This document shows positions 7,560 through 16,038 of a stretch of DNA of 64,000 nucleotides, in pieces. Within the stretch, counting starts at the first letter, position 1. Each line of letters starts with the position of its first letter. The position numbers and the translations under genes were made by a program. The DNA comes from an uncultured Fusicatenibacter sp. Its GTDB lineage: Bacteria > Bacillota > Clostridia > Lachnospirales > Lachnospiraceae. The notes beneath the pieces were generated by a model, which searched no databases, was not told where the DNA came from, and worked only from the letters and a program-made list of their open reading frames with translations. The stretch is taken from the NCBI GenBank assembly GCA_902493585.1, contig CABUPZ010000004.1, forward strand, positions 1 to 64,000. The letters run 5' to 3'.

Positions 7560-8693
7560 CTATCCGGCGACGGATCTGAGTACAAGCGCAGCGGTGGTCA
7601 GTATGGCAAGAAACACGAGATTCCATATGGTAAATTCTTTCAGAAACGCCCCTTTTCTGTCCGGATATTCCCGGGAGAAAAATTTAAATGAGATCAGGCT
7701 TGCCAGGGAAGCGATGAGTGTTCCCAGACCGCCCAGATTCACGCCGGTCAGAAGTGAGGAAAAGTCCTTGCTGAATCCTGACAGCAGGATTGCGGCAGGC
7801 ACGTTGCTGATGATCTGACTGGCAAGAATTCCGACCAGAAGTTCTCTGCCCTGCACGGCTGAGACAAGAAGGGCATTGATTTCCGGAATCCGTTTCATGT
7901 TTCCAATAAAGACGAAGAAACATAAAAAGGTCAGAAGCAGAAAATAATCCACAGACAGATAAAGCTTACGTTTCAACAGCAGGACTGCAGCCATGACACA
8001 GACCAGAACCGGCTGGTAAGGGAGAACCCGGAACACCACCAAAAGGCACAGGATCAACAGGCCGAAAAAAGGAATCGAAGATTGGAGAAGCCCCGCCTTT
8101 GGCGATTCCACGGCTTCCGCTACAACAACTTCCAGAAGCGGTTCATCTTTTTCTGCAACGATCACTGCGGCCAACAGAAGGAGAGACAATCCGGCATAAG
8201 GCAGTGTCGCCCAGGCAAATTCAGCAGTTGTAAGATTGGATACGGAATACAGATAGAGATTCTGAGGATTGCCGATGGGCGTAGCCATGCTGCCCAGGTT
8301 TGCGGCGATCGTCTCCAGAACGATCAGTTTCAGTACACGCCGGACCTGACCGCCCATACGGAAAATCAGGATCGTAAACGGGACAAAGGTGATCAGTGTT
8401 ACATCGTTGGTGATCACCATGCTGCTGAAAAAGCAGAGCAGCACCATGACCAGTGACAGGCTGCGAATGCCATGGACCTTTTTCAGAAGAAACTGGCTCA
8501 GCATCGAAAAGACTCCAAGAGACTGCAGCCCTGCGACAATGATCATCAGGCAGAAAAGAAGTGCCAGCGTTCGGTAGTCGGGATACGTCAGGTATGCCGC
8601 GTCGGGATGGACGACAAAAGCTGACAGGATTGCGAGAAGCAATGATACGCAGAAGACGGTTTCGTTTTTTATGAGATTTTTCAGGATTTTCAT
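7560..8693 (-). CDS. SLC13/ArsB-type anion permease
   Basis: A 377-residue, very hydrophobic protein with about 10 membrane segments, of the ion transporter superfamily that contains CitT, NhaD and ArsB. Diagnostic pieces are the two pseudo-symmetric motifs SSMVITNDVTLITFVPFTIL and GSMATPIGNPQNLYLYS (the ATPIGNPQN loop is the family signature). Substrate is probably a small anion such as a di- or tricarboxylate or arsenite; nothing nearby settles it. I start at ATG 8693 with GGAG in good position; a TTG 12 nt upstream is in frame but unlikely. It is transcribed alone, convergent with the XRE operon, and shorter than typical SLC13 carriers (about 450 residues). Confidence 0.8.
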   Translation of the reverse strand: MKILKNLIKNETVFCVSLLLAILSAFVVHPDAAYLTYPDYRTLALLFCLMIIVAGLQSLGVFSMLSQFLLKKVHGIRSLSLVMVLLCFFSSMVITNDVTLITFVPFTILIFRMGGQVRRVLKLIVLETIAANLGSMATPIGNPQNLYLYSVSNLTTAEFAWATLPYAGLSLLLLAAVIVAEKDEPLLEVVVAEAVESPKAGLLQSSIPFFGLLILCLLVVFRVLPYQPVLVCVMAAVLLLKRKLYLSVDYFLLLTFLCFFVFIGNMKRIPEINALLVSAVQGRELLVGILASQIISNVPAAILLSGFSKDFSSLLTGVNLGGLGTLIASLASLISFKFFSREYPDRKGAFLKEFTIWNLVFLAILTTAALVLRSVAG

Positions 8694-9123
8694 AAGATAC
8701 TCCAATCGCTATGTAAAATACAGAACAGTATTCCGGCATAAGGTTCTGAAAAAGACTGTTTGACATCAAACCGGAAAGTTCGTTTCCGATGTAACAGTTT
8801 ATCACGAGCTTTGACATACAACAACCGGAAATTTATTAATTTTGGTCAGAACGTGTTTGAAAATTTGATGCAGACTTGCAGAAAGTAATTTTCCAATACG
8901 CGCAGAGCGTTGAAAGGATGTGTGAAAACGGGGCGCGGAAGAGGACTTGTATGAACTGCAGATAGATCAAGGGATTGTATGATTGATTAATGATGCAGAG
9001 TGCGGTATAATGCGTTTATATGAAAAAATCACATAAAAGATCAGAATACTGTGCCTGAGTGCAGTTGGTTTCTGACATGGAACAATTCAAACGACAAATG
9101 AGAGAATGGAAAGGAATGAGGAT
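8694..9123. other. 430-nt intergenic region between divergent genes
   Basis: No convincing ORF or RNA gene is seen. It carries the promoter for the glutaredoxin-like gene at 8983-9011 and must hold the permease promoter on the other strand, which I could not place with confidence. Confidence 0.5.
8983..9011 (+). promoter_or_regulatory. Promoter of the glutaredoxin-like gene
   Basis: TTGATT (8983-8988), 17-nt spacer and TATAAT (9006-9011), about 110 nt upstream of the ATG. Confidence 0.5.
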
Positions 9124-9444
9124 ATGAAAGTATATGGAGCACAGATCTGTGCGGACTGCAGAAACTACAAGGCGATCCAGAAAAGCCGCGGTTTTGAAGC
9201 GGAGTATGTGGATATCACGGAGGATACGGGGAAACTGAAAGAATTTCTTCAGATCAGAGATCATGATCCTGTTCTTGCGCCGGTAAAAGAACGGGGAGGA
9301 ATCGGGATTCCGCTGTTTGTCAATGAGGACGGACAAAAGACTCTGGATATCGATGAGGCGTTTTCCTGGATCGGACAGCCGCCGGTGCAGCCGGAAGAAA
9401 TCGTGGAGAAACATTCTTCCTGCGGAATTAACGGATGTAATTGA
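9124..9444 (+). CDS. Glutaredoxin-related protein
   Basis: A 106-residue thioredoxin-fold protein with an N-terminal redox centre CADC (residues 9-12) right after the first strand (MKVYGAQICADCRNY), a strand EYVDITED, and the cis-Pro region GGIGIPLFVNEDG where Ile-Pro is the usual substrate-binding turn. Such glutaredoxin-related proteins of Clostridia reduce disulfides or carry electrons; the partner is not evident. An extra Cys pair near the C-terminus (SSCGINGC) is unusual for glutaredoxins and could bind metal. The ATG at 9124 is chosen for its GAGG site; an in-frame ATG at 9106 is weaker. Confidence 0.75.
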   Translation: MKVYGAQICADCRNYKAIQKSRGFEAEYVDITEDTGKLKEFLQIRDHDPVLAPVKERGGIGIPLFVNEDGQKTLDIDEAFSWIGQPPVQPEEIVEKHSSCGINGCN

Positions 9445-9513
9445 CGGAAATTCAGTCAGTGGTTTCTGAACATGGAATATGCAGGAAAAATCTGTAGCGA
9501 TAAAAGTACAGAC

Positions 9514-9556
9514 AAAACCTCGGAAGTGCAAAAACAGCATTTCCGGGGTTTTGTAA
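9514..9556 (+). terminator. Rho-independent terminator
   Basis: AAAACCTCGGAAGTGC pairs with GCATTTCCGGGGTTTT (two wobble pairs) around an A-rich loop. It lies 70 nt after the glutaredoxin-like gene. Confidence 0.7.
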
Positions 9557-9729
9557 TACTGTTTTTATCTGCGAAAATTGTGCAAACAGATGGAGATTCT
9601 GTGCGGGGCATGATAAAATGAAAGGACAGTAACGTAAAAATGATTATGTGAAGCGGAGCAAAAGTTTGGAAGGAAAACAAACACTTCCCAATATGCCCGG
9701 ATGATGCAGCAAATGTGTCAGGAGGAAAA

Positions 9730-10416
9730 ATGGTACAGAAGAGAAGGTTTATGGACGATTTTTATTTCCTGGAAGATGAGCGTGTAAGACAGTTTCTCAT
9801 CGTGGGAAAAGATGAAGCGCTTTTGATTGATACTGGATTTGAAGACAGCCATGTGTATGATGTTGTGAAAAGTATTACAGAGCTGCCGGTTCGGGTTCTT
9901 ATGACGCACGGGGACAGAGACCACGCGGGCGGGCTGAAAGAATTTGGAGCCTGCCAGATTCATAAAGGCGATTGGAATCTGATCCCGGAGGGCATTCTTG
10001 TGGAGCCACTGAAGGAAGGCGATACCTTCCACTGTGGATCATACACATTAGAAGTAATTGAAATACCGGGACATACTTATGGAAGTGCTGCCTTTGTGGA
10101 ATGGGAAAAGAAGCTCCTGTTGCCGGGAGATTCCGTGCAGAAGGATGGTCCGATTTATATGTTTGGGGAGCACAGAAATCTTGAGCTGTACATAGAAAGT
10201 CTGAAAAAGCTTCAGAGCCTGGCGGACAGGATGGAAACGGTGCTGCCCTGCCATCAGGACTGTCCGATTCCCCCGGATTATATTGGAAAAAACCTTCAGG
10301 ATGCAGAGGCGCTGAAGAATGGCCTTTTGTCCGGAAAGAAGCATCCACATCTGCCATGTGCTTCTTATCAAGGCAGATGGACAGAATTTTATTATACAGA
10401 ACATGTTTTAGGGTGA
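9730..10416 (+). CDS. Metallo-beta-lactamase-fold hydrolase
   Basis: A 228-residue protein with the glyoxalase-II-like metal centre: THGDRDHAGG (a T-H-x-D-x-D-H variant of HxHxDH, residues about 59-68), EIPGHTYGS giving the next His, and LLPGDSVQ giving the bridging Asp; the final His may be in LPCHQD. The substrate is unknown; members hydrolyse thioesters or other small molecules. AGGAGG sits directly before ATG 9730; a GTG at 9715 lies upstream of that site and is rejected. A GNAT gene follows after 42 nt, so the small enzymes from here to 12.4 kb may be co-transcribed. Confidence 0.85.
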   Translation: MVQKRRFMDDFYFLEDERVRQFLIVGKDEALLIDTGFEDSHVYDVVKSITELPVRVLMTHGDRDHAGGLKEFGACQIHKGDWNLIPEGILVEPLKEGDTFHCGSYTLEVIEIPGHTYGSAAFVEWEKKLLLPGDSVQKDGPIYMFGEHRNLELYIESLKKLQSLADRMETVLPCHQDCPIPPDYIGKNLQDAEALKNGLLSGKKHPHLPCASYQGRWTEFYYTEHVLG

Positions 10417-10458
10417 AAAAACAACAAGAAAAGAAAAATAGTTTGAGAGGAATTTAGA

Positions 10459-11013
10459 ATGAATGCGGAAATTGATGTTTCACAGGTAATATTGAAAACA
10501 GAACGGCTGACACTGAGACCGTGGAAAGAATCCGATCTGGAAGATTTCTATGAGTATGCCAGGGTGGACGGCGTCGGTCAGATGGCAGGATGGCTGCCGC
10601 ACAAAGACAGAGAGGAGTCCAGGAGGATTCTCAAAATGTTTATTGATGAAAAGAAGACATTTGCCATTGAGTATGAAGGGAAAGCCATTGGCTCTGTGGG
10701 CATTGAGCGGTATGATGAGGAAAAACTGCCGGAATTTCAGGAAAAGGCGGGCCGTGAACTGGGATTTGTGCTTTCAAAGGATTACTGGGGCAAGGGAATC
10801 ATGCCGGAAGCGGTTCGGAGGATCATCCGGTATCTGTTTGATGAGGTTGGGCTGGATTTTCTGGTTTGCGGACATTATGTGGAAAATGAACGGTCGAAAA
10901 GGGCACAGGAAAAATGCGGTTTCCGTCATTACAGGCTGGTGAAAACGGAAACCAGCTACGGAGAAGAAAAGGACTGCTGGCTGTCGGTATTAGACAGGAC
11001 TTCTATAAATTGA
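10459..11013 (+). CDS. RimJ/RimL-type GNAT acetyltransferase
   Basis: A 184-residue protein of the Acetyltransf_3 group. ILKTERLTLRPWKESDLEDF at the N-terminus is the family's opening, and LGFVLSKDYWGKGIMPEAVRRIIRYLF contains the acetyl-CoA loop (WGKGIMPEA). NERSKRAQEKCGF is the usual N-x-x-S-x-x-x-x-E-K-x-G-F end helix. These enzymes acetylate N-terminal amines of ribosomal proteins, amino acids or antibiotics; the target cannot be told. GAGGAA lies before the ATG. Confidence 0.85.
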   Translation: MNAEIDVSQVILKTERLTLRPWKESDLEDFYEYARVDGVGQMAGWLPHKDREESRRILKMFIDEKKTFAIEYEGKAIGSVGIERYDEEKLPEFQEKAGRELGFVLSKDYWGKGIMPEAVRRIIRYLFDEVGLDFLVCGHYVENERSKRAQEKCGFRHYRLVKTETSYGEEKDCWLSVLDRTSIN

Positions 11014-11087
11014 AATTGGAGAGGCTTCCTGAGGCGCTTCAAATGACAGACCGAGCAAAAGAAGAAAAGAAAGTATGAGGACAGAAT

Positions 11088-11585
11088 GTGAAAAGAGTGC
11101 TTGTCATCGGAAGTCCCGGTGCGGGAAAGAGTACGTTTGCAAGAAAGCTGAGAGACGGTACGGGACTTCCGCTGTATTATCTGGATATGGTCTGGCACAG
11201 ATCCGACCAGACTAATATCTCCCGGGAGGAATTTGACCAGCGGCTTTGTGGAATCATGGAAAAAGACCGCTGGATCGTGGATGGAAATTACCTACGCACG
11301 TTGGAGATACGGCTGAATGCCTGTGATACGGTGTTTTTTCTGGATTACCCGCTGGAAGTCTGTCTGCAGGGAGTGGAGTCCCGGATTGGAAGACCGAGAG
11401 AGGATATGCCCTGGATGGAAAAAGAGTTTGATCCGGAGTTTCGCCAGTGGATTCTGGATTTTCCCCGGGAGCAGCGGCCGGAGATCTGCAGGCTGCTGGA
11501 AAAATACCGGGAGGGAAGAAGCATCCATATCTTCCATGAGCGGGCGGATGCGGACAGGTTTCTGGAAACATTGTCAACACAGTAA
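11088..11585 (+). CDS. Adenylate-kinase-like P-loop protein (topology-modulation/FlaR type)
   Basis: A 165-residue P-loop NTPase with Walker A GSPGAGKST (residues 8-16), a short YYLDMVWHRSD segment typical of FlaR-like kinases, WIVDGNYL, and TVFFLDYPLEVCL as the Walker-B-like strand. The GTG start is preceded by GAGG. Family members are small kinases of unknown substrate, often labelled as DNA topology modulation proteins from one old observation. The gene lies 75 nt after the GNAT gene and 31 nt before the phosphoesterase. Confidence 0.75.
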   Translation: MKRVLVIGSPGAGKSTFARKLRDGTGLPLYYLDMVWHRSDQTNISREEFDQRLCGIMEKDRWIVDGNYLRTLEIRLNACDTVFFLDYPLEVCLQGVESRIGRPREDMPWMEKEFDPEFRQWILDFPREQRPEICRLLEKYREGRSIHIFHERADADRFLETLSTQ

Positions 11586-11616
11586 TAAACAGTGATAAGA
11601 AGGAGACGGTACGGGT

Positions 11617-12357
11617 ATGGCATTGTATGCGCTGGGAGATTTGCATCTCAGCTTTCAGGCAAATAAACCAATGGACGCGTTCGGGAAAGTATGGAAACAT
11701 CATGAACGTAAGATTGAGAAATACGTGAATCAGATCGTCGGCCCGGAGGATACGCTTGTGCTCACCGGCGATCATTCCTGGGGCAGAAAACTGTCAGAAT
11801 GCCGGGAGGATCTTGCGTTTATCGAACGGCTTCCGGGACGAAAGATTTTGCTTCGGGGAAACCATGATATGTTCTGGGAGGTTGGAAAGACAAAGCGTCT
11901 CAATGAAGAGTTTGCAGGAAAGCTGTTTTTTCTGCAGAATAACTTTGCAGTGTATCAGGATTATGCTCTTGTCGGGACGAAAGGATATACGTTTGAAGGA
12001 CCGTTTTATCTGGACCGAAGAGGAAGGGTGATCGGCTGGGAGGAAGAGCGGGAGGAGCAGGCGAAGAAGCTTGTTTCCCGGGAAATCACCCGGCTTCGGA
12101 AATCGTTTCGCATGGCGCAGGAGGCGGGGTATCGAAAGTATCTGATGTTTCTGCATTATCCGCCCACGAATATTCTGGAAGAAACCTCACCGTTTACGGA
12201 GATTGCGGAGGAGTACGGCGTGGAGGCTGTGGTATATTCCCATTGTCACGGGGAGCAGCGGTTTGGGGACAGTATCCGCGGAACTTTTCATGGGATTCGG
12301 TATCTGTTGGTTTCGGGAGATTATCTTGGATTTCGGCCGGAACTGGTGGTGGAGTGA
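11617..12357 (+). CDS. Calcineurin-like metallophosphoesterase
   Basis: A 246-residue protein with the full set of metal ligands of the family: GDLH (residues 7-10), GDHSWG (about 51-56, where the common form is GDIS/GDnH), GNHD (about 81-84), a His in LMFLHYPP and SHCHG near residue 210. These enzymes hydrolyse phosphomonoesters or diesters; this group is uncharacterised. AGGAGA precedes the ATG. It closes a run of four small same-strand enzymes. Confidence 0.85.
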   Translation: MALYALGDLHLSFQANKPMDAFGKVWKHHERKIEKYVNQIVGPEDTLVLTGDHSWGRKLSECREDLAFIERLPGRKILLRGNHDMFWEVGKTKRLNEEFAGKLFFLQNNFAVYQDYALVGTKGYTFEGPFYLDRRGRVIGWEEEREEQAKKLVSREITRLRKSFRMAQEAGYRKYLMFLHYPPTNILEETSPFTEIAEEYGVEAVVYSHCHGEQRFGDSIRGTFHGIRYLLVSGDYLGFRPELVVE

Positions 12358-12386
12358 GCCGTTGTTGAGGGAATGGTTGAATGTTT

Positions 12387-12412
12387 GTGACCGTTCAGCT
12401 GGCTGAATGGGA
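12387..12412. repeat. Dispersed palindromic repeat, copy 1
   Basis: CCGTTCAGC pairs with GCTGAATGG (one G-T pair) around TG, preceded by TGA. It resembles copies at 22779, 24742, 28909 and 40841, all in gaps between genes. Confidence 0.45.
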
Positions 12413-12444
12413 ATGTTTTGAAGGACAGATAGAGAGGAACTTAG

Positions 12445-15048
12445 ATGAAAGGATCAGAAGCTAAGATGACAGGTTTCATGGAGGGCGCCGATAAGCGCTA
12501 TGTGATACCTGTATACCAAAGAAAATACGATTGGAAACGTGAAAATTGCAGTCAATTATACGAAGATTTAAAAAAGATTATTTTTGACAAACGCGAAAGT
12601 CATTTTTTCGGCAGCATTGTTTCTTCCGTTGTTCCCAATGGAAGCAAAATTGAATATCATATCATTGATGGGCAGCAGCGTCTGACCACAGTTACACTTT
12701 TGCTTCTTGCAATCCGGAATCTGATAGCACAGGGAAACATCATTCCGCAGGAGGAGCGACTGGACGAGCAGATCAGCCAACGTTTTCTGATCTCCCCGTG
12801 GGCAAAGGAAGAAGATCGGATAAAGCTTCGTCCGGTAAAGGGTGACAGGGAGGCTCTTGCCAGACTGTTTGGCGATGCAGAGGATTATGACTGTGCTTCC
12901 AATTTGACGCTGAATTACCAGTTTTTCTGTGATAAAATACTGCAAAAAGAAGTGAACGTCGACGACTTGTACGCGGCAATCGGGAAACTGGAAATTATCA
13001 GTATTACCCTGGATCAGAGTGATAATGCACAGTTGATTTTCGAGAGTTTAAATTCCACCGGCCTTGCTCTGACAGAGGGAGATAAAATTCGGAATTATAT
13101 TTTGATGGGACTTTCTTCGGAAGAGCAAAATGAATTCTACGAAAACTATTGGACGAAGATCGAAAAATGTACCGCCAATGATGTCAGCGGTTTTGTAAGA
13201 GATTATCTCAGCATTAAACAGCAGATGACTCCGACGATCAGTAATGTTTATCCTGCATTCAAAAAATATGCGGAAGAAAACAGGCTTTCAGCCGAAAACC
13301 TGTTGAAGGATTTACTGCGCTATGCAAGATTTTTTGAAAGGCTGTGGACCTGCAAGAGCAACTTGGAAGAACAGCGGCTGGACGACTGTCTGTATCGGAT
13401 GAAACGTCTGGAAATAGTTGTTACTCGTCCATTTCTTATGGAAGTGTTCCGACTGAATCAGGATGGCGAAATTACGTCTGACGAGGTATTGAACGTCTTT
13501 CTGATCACAGAAAATTATCTTTTTCGAAGAAATATCTGTGAAGTGCCAACGAACGCTCTGAATAAAATTTTTCTGAATTTGAACAAAGAAATTCTTCGGT
13601 ATGATGGTTCGGCGAATGATTATGTGGAAAAATTTATTTATGCACTGCTGTCCAAGAAAGAAAGCGGGCGATTTCCGGATGATGAAGAGTTTATGGCAGC
13701 ATTATCCTCCAAACAGGTGTATTTGATGCGGGGGAAATACAAGGCATATTTGTTCGAACGCTTTGAAAATTTCGGTACTGTCGAGACCAAAGACGTTTAT
13801 ACGCATCTGGACAACAATACGTATACCATCGAGCATATTATGCCGCAGCACCTGACTCCGGCATGGACAGAAGCGCTGGGAGAAGATTATGCAAAAATTC
13901 ATGCGACATGGCTTCATCGTCTTGCCAACCTCACCCTGACGGGGTATAATCCACATCTCAGTAATAATTCTTTTCCTGAGAAGCGGGATGCCAGTGAGGG
14001 GGGCTATAAGGCAAGTGGACTCAAAATGAATCAGAAAATTGCCGCGAAGGAGAACTGGGGCTTGTCAGAACTGGAGGAACGCAATGAAGAGATGGTGGCT
14101 CTTGCCGCAAAGATATGGTCGTATCCACAGACATCCTTTCAACCGGCAGTGAAAGAATTTGATTCCCGTACCTTGGAGGATGACAGTAAAGATCTGGTTG
14201 GAAGGGGAATTGTAAAATATAGTTATCAGAATGTGGAACAGCCCGTTTCCAGCTGGGCGGATATGTTTGAGCATATAGTGAAATATCTTCATCAGAAAGA
14301 CAAGTCCGTTCTCTCTGCGCTTGCTTACAATACAGACAGCAGCGTGGAACTCACAAATTACATCAGCAATTCCGAAGAAAATCTGCGCAGCGCCTTAAAA
14401 ATTGATGACAATATTTATATGGAAAAAAACACCAGTACCGTTTTGAAAGTATCAATTTTACGCCGTCTGTTTGCCGCTTATGGTGCAGATCCGATGGATC
14501 TGGTATTCTTTTTGAAAGATGCTGACAGTGAAATGGGAAATGGTACAGGCAGGGAGGAAATTCGAAAAAGATATTGGACCTATGCACTTCCGATCATCCA
14601 GAAACAGCATATGCATTGCGGAACTTTTCAAAATGTAAATCCGGGAACATCCAATATGATCTCAGGTTTTTTTGGAATCAGCGGATTCAGCATTAACTGT
14701 ATTGCGAATTATGATGCTGCCAGAGTTGATTTTTATATGGGTAAGGGAGATGCCGCGAAAAATAAGGAAGTTTTTGATATGCTTTTCAGCCATAGAGAGG
14801 AGATAGAACAGGAACTTGGCGTGGATCTGAAGTGGGAAAGAGCTGATGAGTATAAAGCATCGTGGATTTCTTATTGTCTGCCTAAGGTAAGTGTTGCACG
14901 GGAAGATGACTGGTCTCGTATGGCGGAATTCCATGCAGAATGGAGCGATAAAATCTGTAATGCAATTTTGCCATATTTGAAGAAGAAGACAGAAAACAGC
15001 GACAGACTGGTAAGTAAAAAAGTGGAAGGAGAAAACACAACATTATGA
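12445..15048 (+). CDS. GmrSD-like DUF262/DUF1524 defence nuclease
   Basis: An 867-residue protein that combines the GmrS and GmrD halves. N-terminal DUF262: IPVYQRKYDW (about residues 21-30) and IDGQQRLTTVT (about 75-85), the DGQQR nucleotide-hydrolysis motif. Middle DUF1524 HNH-type nuclease: YTIEHIMPQHL (about 459-469) followed by HRLANLTLTGYNPHLSNNSF. The C-terminal 250 residues contain a DUF4268-like part (RVDFYMGKGDAAKNKEVFD, then EIEQELGVDLKWERADEYKAS). Related enzymes (GmrSD, SspE) cut modified phage DNA as type IV restriction. No modification genes lie nearby, so it would act alone. Its stop overlaps the next gene by 4 nt, and copy 1 of the repeat lies just upstream. Confidence 0.85.
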   Translation: MKGSEAKMTGFMEGADKRYVIPVYQRKYDWKRENCSQLYEDLKKIIFDKRESHFFGSIVSSVVPNGSKIEYHIIDGQQRLTTVTLLLLAIRNLIAQGNIIPQEERLDEQISQRFLISPWAKEEDRIKLRPVKGDREALARLFGDAEDYDCASNLTLNYQFFCDKILQKEVNVDDLYAAIGKLEIISITLDQSDNAQLIFESLNSTGLALTEGDKIRNYILMGLSSEEQNEFYENYWTKIEKCTANDVSGFVRDYLSIKQQMTPTISNVYPAFKKYAEENRLSAENLLKDLLRYARFFERLWTCKSNLEEQRLDDCLYRMKRLEIVVTRPFLMEVFRLNQDGEITSDEVLNVFLITENYLFRRNICEVPTNALNKIFLNLNKEILRYDGSANDYVEKFIYALLSKKESGRFPDDEEFMAALSSKQVYLMRGKYKAYLFERFENFGTVETKDVYTHLDNNTYTIEHIMPQHLTPAWTEALGEDYAKIHATWLHRLANLTLTGYNPHLSNNSFPEKRDASEGGYKASGLKMNQKIAAKENWGLSELEERNEEMVALAAKIWSYPQTSFQPAVKEFDSRTLEDDSKDLVGRGIVKYSYQNVEQPVSSWADMFEHIVKYLHQKDKSVLSALAYNTDSSVELTNYISNSEENLRSALKIDDNIYMEKNTSTVLKVSILRRLFAAYGADPMDLVFFLKDADSEMGNGTGREEIRKRYWTYALPIIQKQHMHCGTFQNVNPGTSNMISGFFGISGFSINCIANYDAARVDFYMGKGDAAKNKEVFDMLFSHREEIEQELGVDLKWERADEYKASWISYCLPKVSVAREDDWSRMAEFHAEWSDKICNAILPYLKKKTENSDRLVSKKVEGENTTL

Positions 15049-15269
15049 AAAAAATCATAGAGTTCACATCAGCTGCTGCCAAAGAGGACAAACTGGAGCA
15101 GATTTCCAGTTACCTGGAACAGCTGAAAACAAGCCTTGCGGAACTGACAGAGGAATATGAATCACAGAATGCGGACGAAGAAAAAGTCACCGCGCTGACG
15201 GAAGCGCTGGACGCACTGGAAGATGCGTACGACGCCATCGAAGAAATTCTTTTGGACGAAGTTCGATGA
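15045..15269 (+). CDS. Small acidic coiled-coil protein
   Basis: A 74-residue protein, strongly acidic (runs such as LTEEYESQNADEEK and ALEDAYDAIEEILLDE) and predicted to be nearly all helical with heptad-like Leu spacing. No family is recognised. It overlaps the preceding nuclease gene and the following methyltransferase gene by ATGA junctions, so its translation depends on its neighbours. High acidity and small size would fit a DNA-mimic or an inhibitor of a DNA-binding protein, but also a simple chaperone-like partner of the methyltransferase; the sequence does not decide. Confidence 0.75.
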   Translation: MKKIIEFTSAAAKEDKLEQISSYLEQLKTSLAELTEEYESQNADEEKVTALTEALDALEDAYDAIEEILLDEVR

Positions 15270-15865
15270 TGAACCAGATGGAACTGCAGTGGGATAAGCT
15301 GCTGAAGATCAAAACAACCGGGCGGGATGACTCCCATTCGGATCAGTACCGTTATCCATACGAACCAACGCCGTACTGCGTCCTGGAGCGACTGGCGAAC
15401 AGCGGACGGATCGGCAAGAAAAATGTCCTGCTGGATTATGGAACGGGAAAGGGCCGTGTATGTTTTTTCCTGTCTTATCAGACGAGATGCCGGTCCATTG
15501 GAATTGAATACGAGGAAAGAATCTTTTCCGGGGCAGAGGAGAATCGGAATCATGCAGTCTCCGCCGGAAGAACTTCTTTTGTGATGAGCAGTGCAGAGAA
15601 TTACTCTGTTCCGGCGGAAGTGGACTGCTGCTACTTTTTTAACCCGTTTTCCGTAGAGATTCTGCGGAAAGTGCTGGCGAGGATTTACGATTCTTTTTAT
15701 GAACATCCCAGGGAGATCCGTCTGTTTTTCTATTACCCGTCGGATGAGTATGTGAGCGAACTTATGACCCAGGAGCAGTTGCTGTTTTTCGACGAGATAG
15801 ACTGCAGGGATTTTTTTGGAGGAAAAGATCTCAGGGAGAAGATCCTGATATTTAAAGTGGTATAA
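15266..15865 (+). CDS. SAM-dependent methyltransferase (class I)
   Basis: A 199-residue protein with motif I VLLDYGTGKGRVCFFLS (the D-x-G-x-G-x-G type SAM loop, residues about 53-69), IGIEYEE as the acidic end of strand 2, and CYFFNPFS in place of the catalytic NPPY/D-x-P-Y type region. The N-terminal piece KIKTTGRDDSHSDQYRYPYEPTPY is conserved in a Clostridia group I remember as unassigned methyltransferases. It overlaps the acidic protein gene by 4 nt. The target could be protein, RNA or a small molecule; it does not look like a DNA methylase. Confidence 0.8.
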   Translation: MMNQMELQWDKLLKIKTTGRDDSHSDQYRYPYEPTPYCVLERLANSGRIGKKNVLLDYGTGKGRVCFFLSYQTRCRSIGIEYEERIFSGAEENRNHAVSAGRTSFVMSSAENYSVPAEVDCCYFFNPFSVEILRKVLARIYDSFYEHPREIRLFFYYPSDEYVSELMTQEQLLFFDEIDCRDFFGGKDLREKILIFKVV

Positions 15866-15873
15866 GCGCGTAT

Positions 15874-15902
15874 TTGAAAATTTTATAATTCTATTGTAAA
15901 CT
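15874..15902 (+). promoter_or_regulatory. Candidate promoter of the NifX-FKBP fusion gene
   Basis: TTGAAA (15874-15879), 17-nt spacer, TAAACT (15897-15902). The -10 is weak, so this is tentative. Confidence 0.35.
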
Positions 15903-16038
15903 TGGGGCGGGACGTGTATGATAAAATATGATTTCAACAGTCGATATACAAGAGAGTGTTTGCGGATTACAGAAGGCAACATTCAGACGCACCCGGGGTG
16001 ATCGGCTGCCCGCAGAATATTTTAGGAGGATTTCAGAG

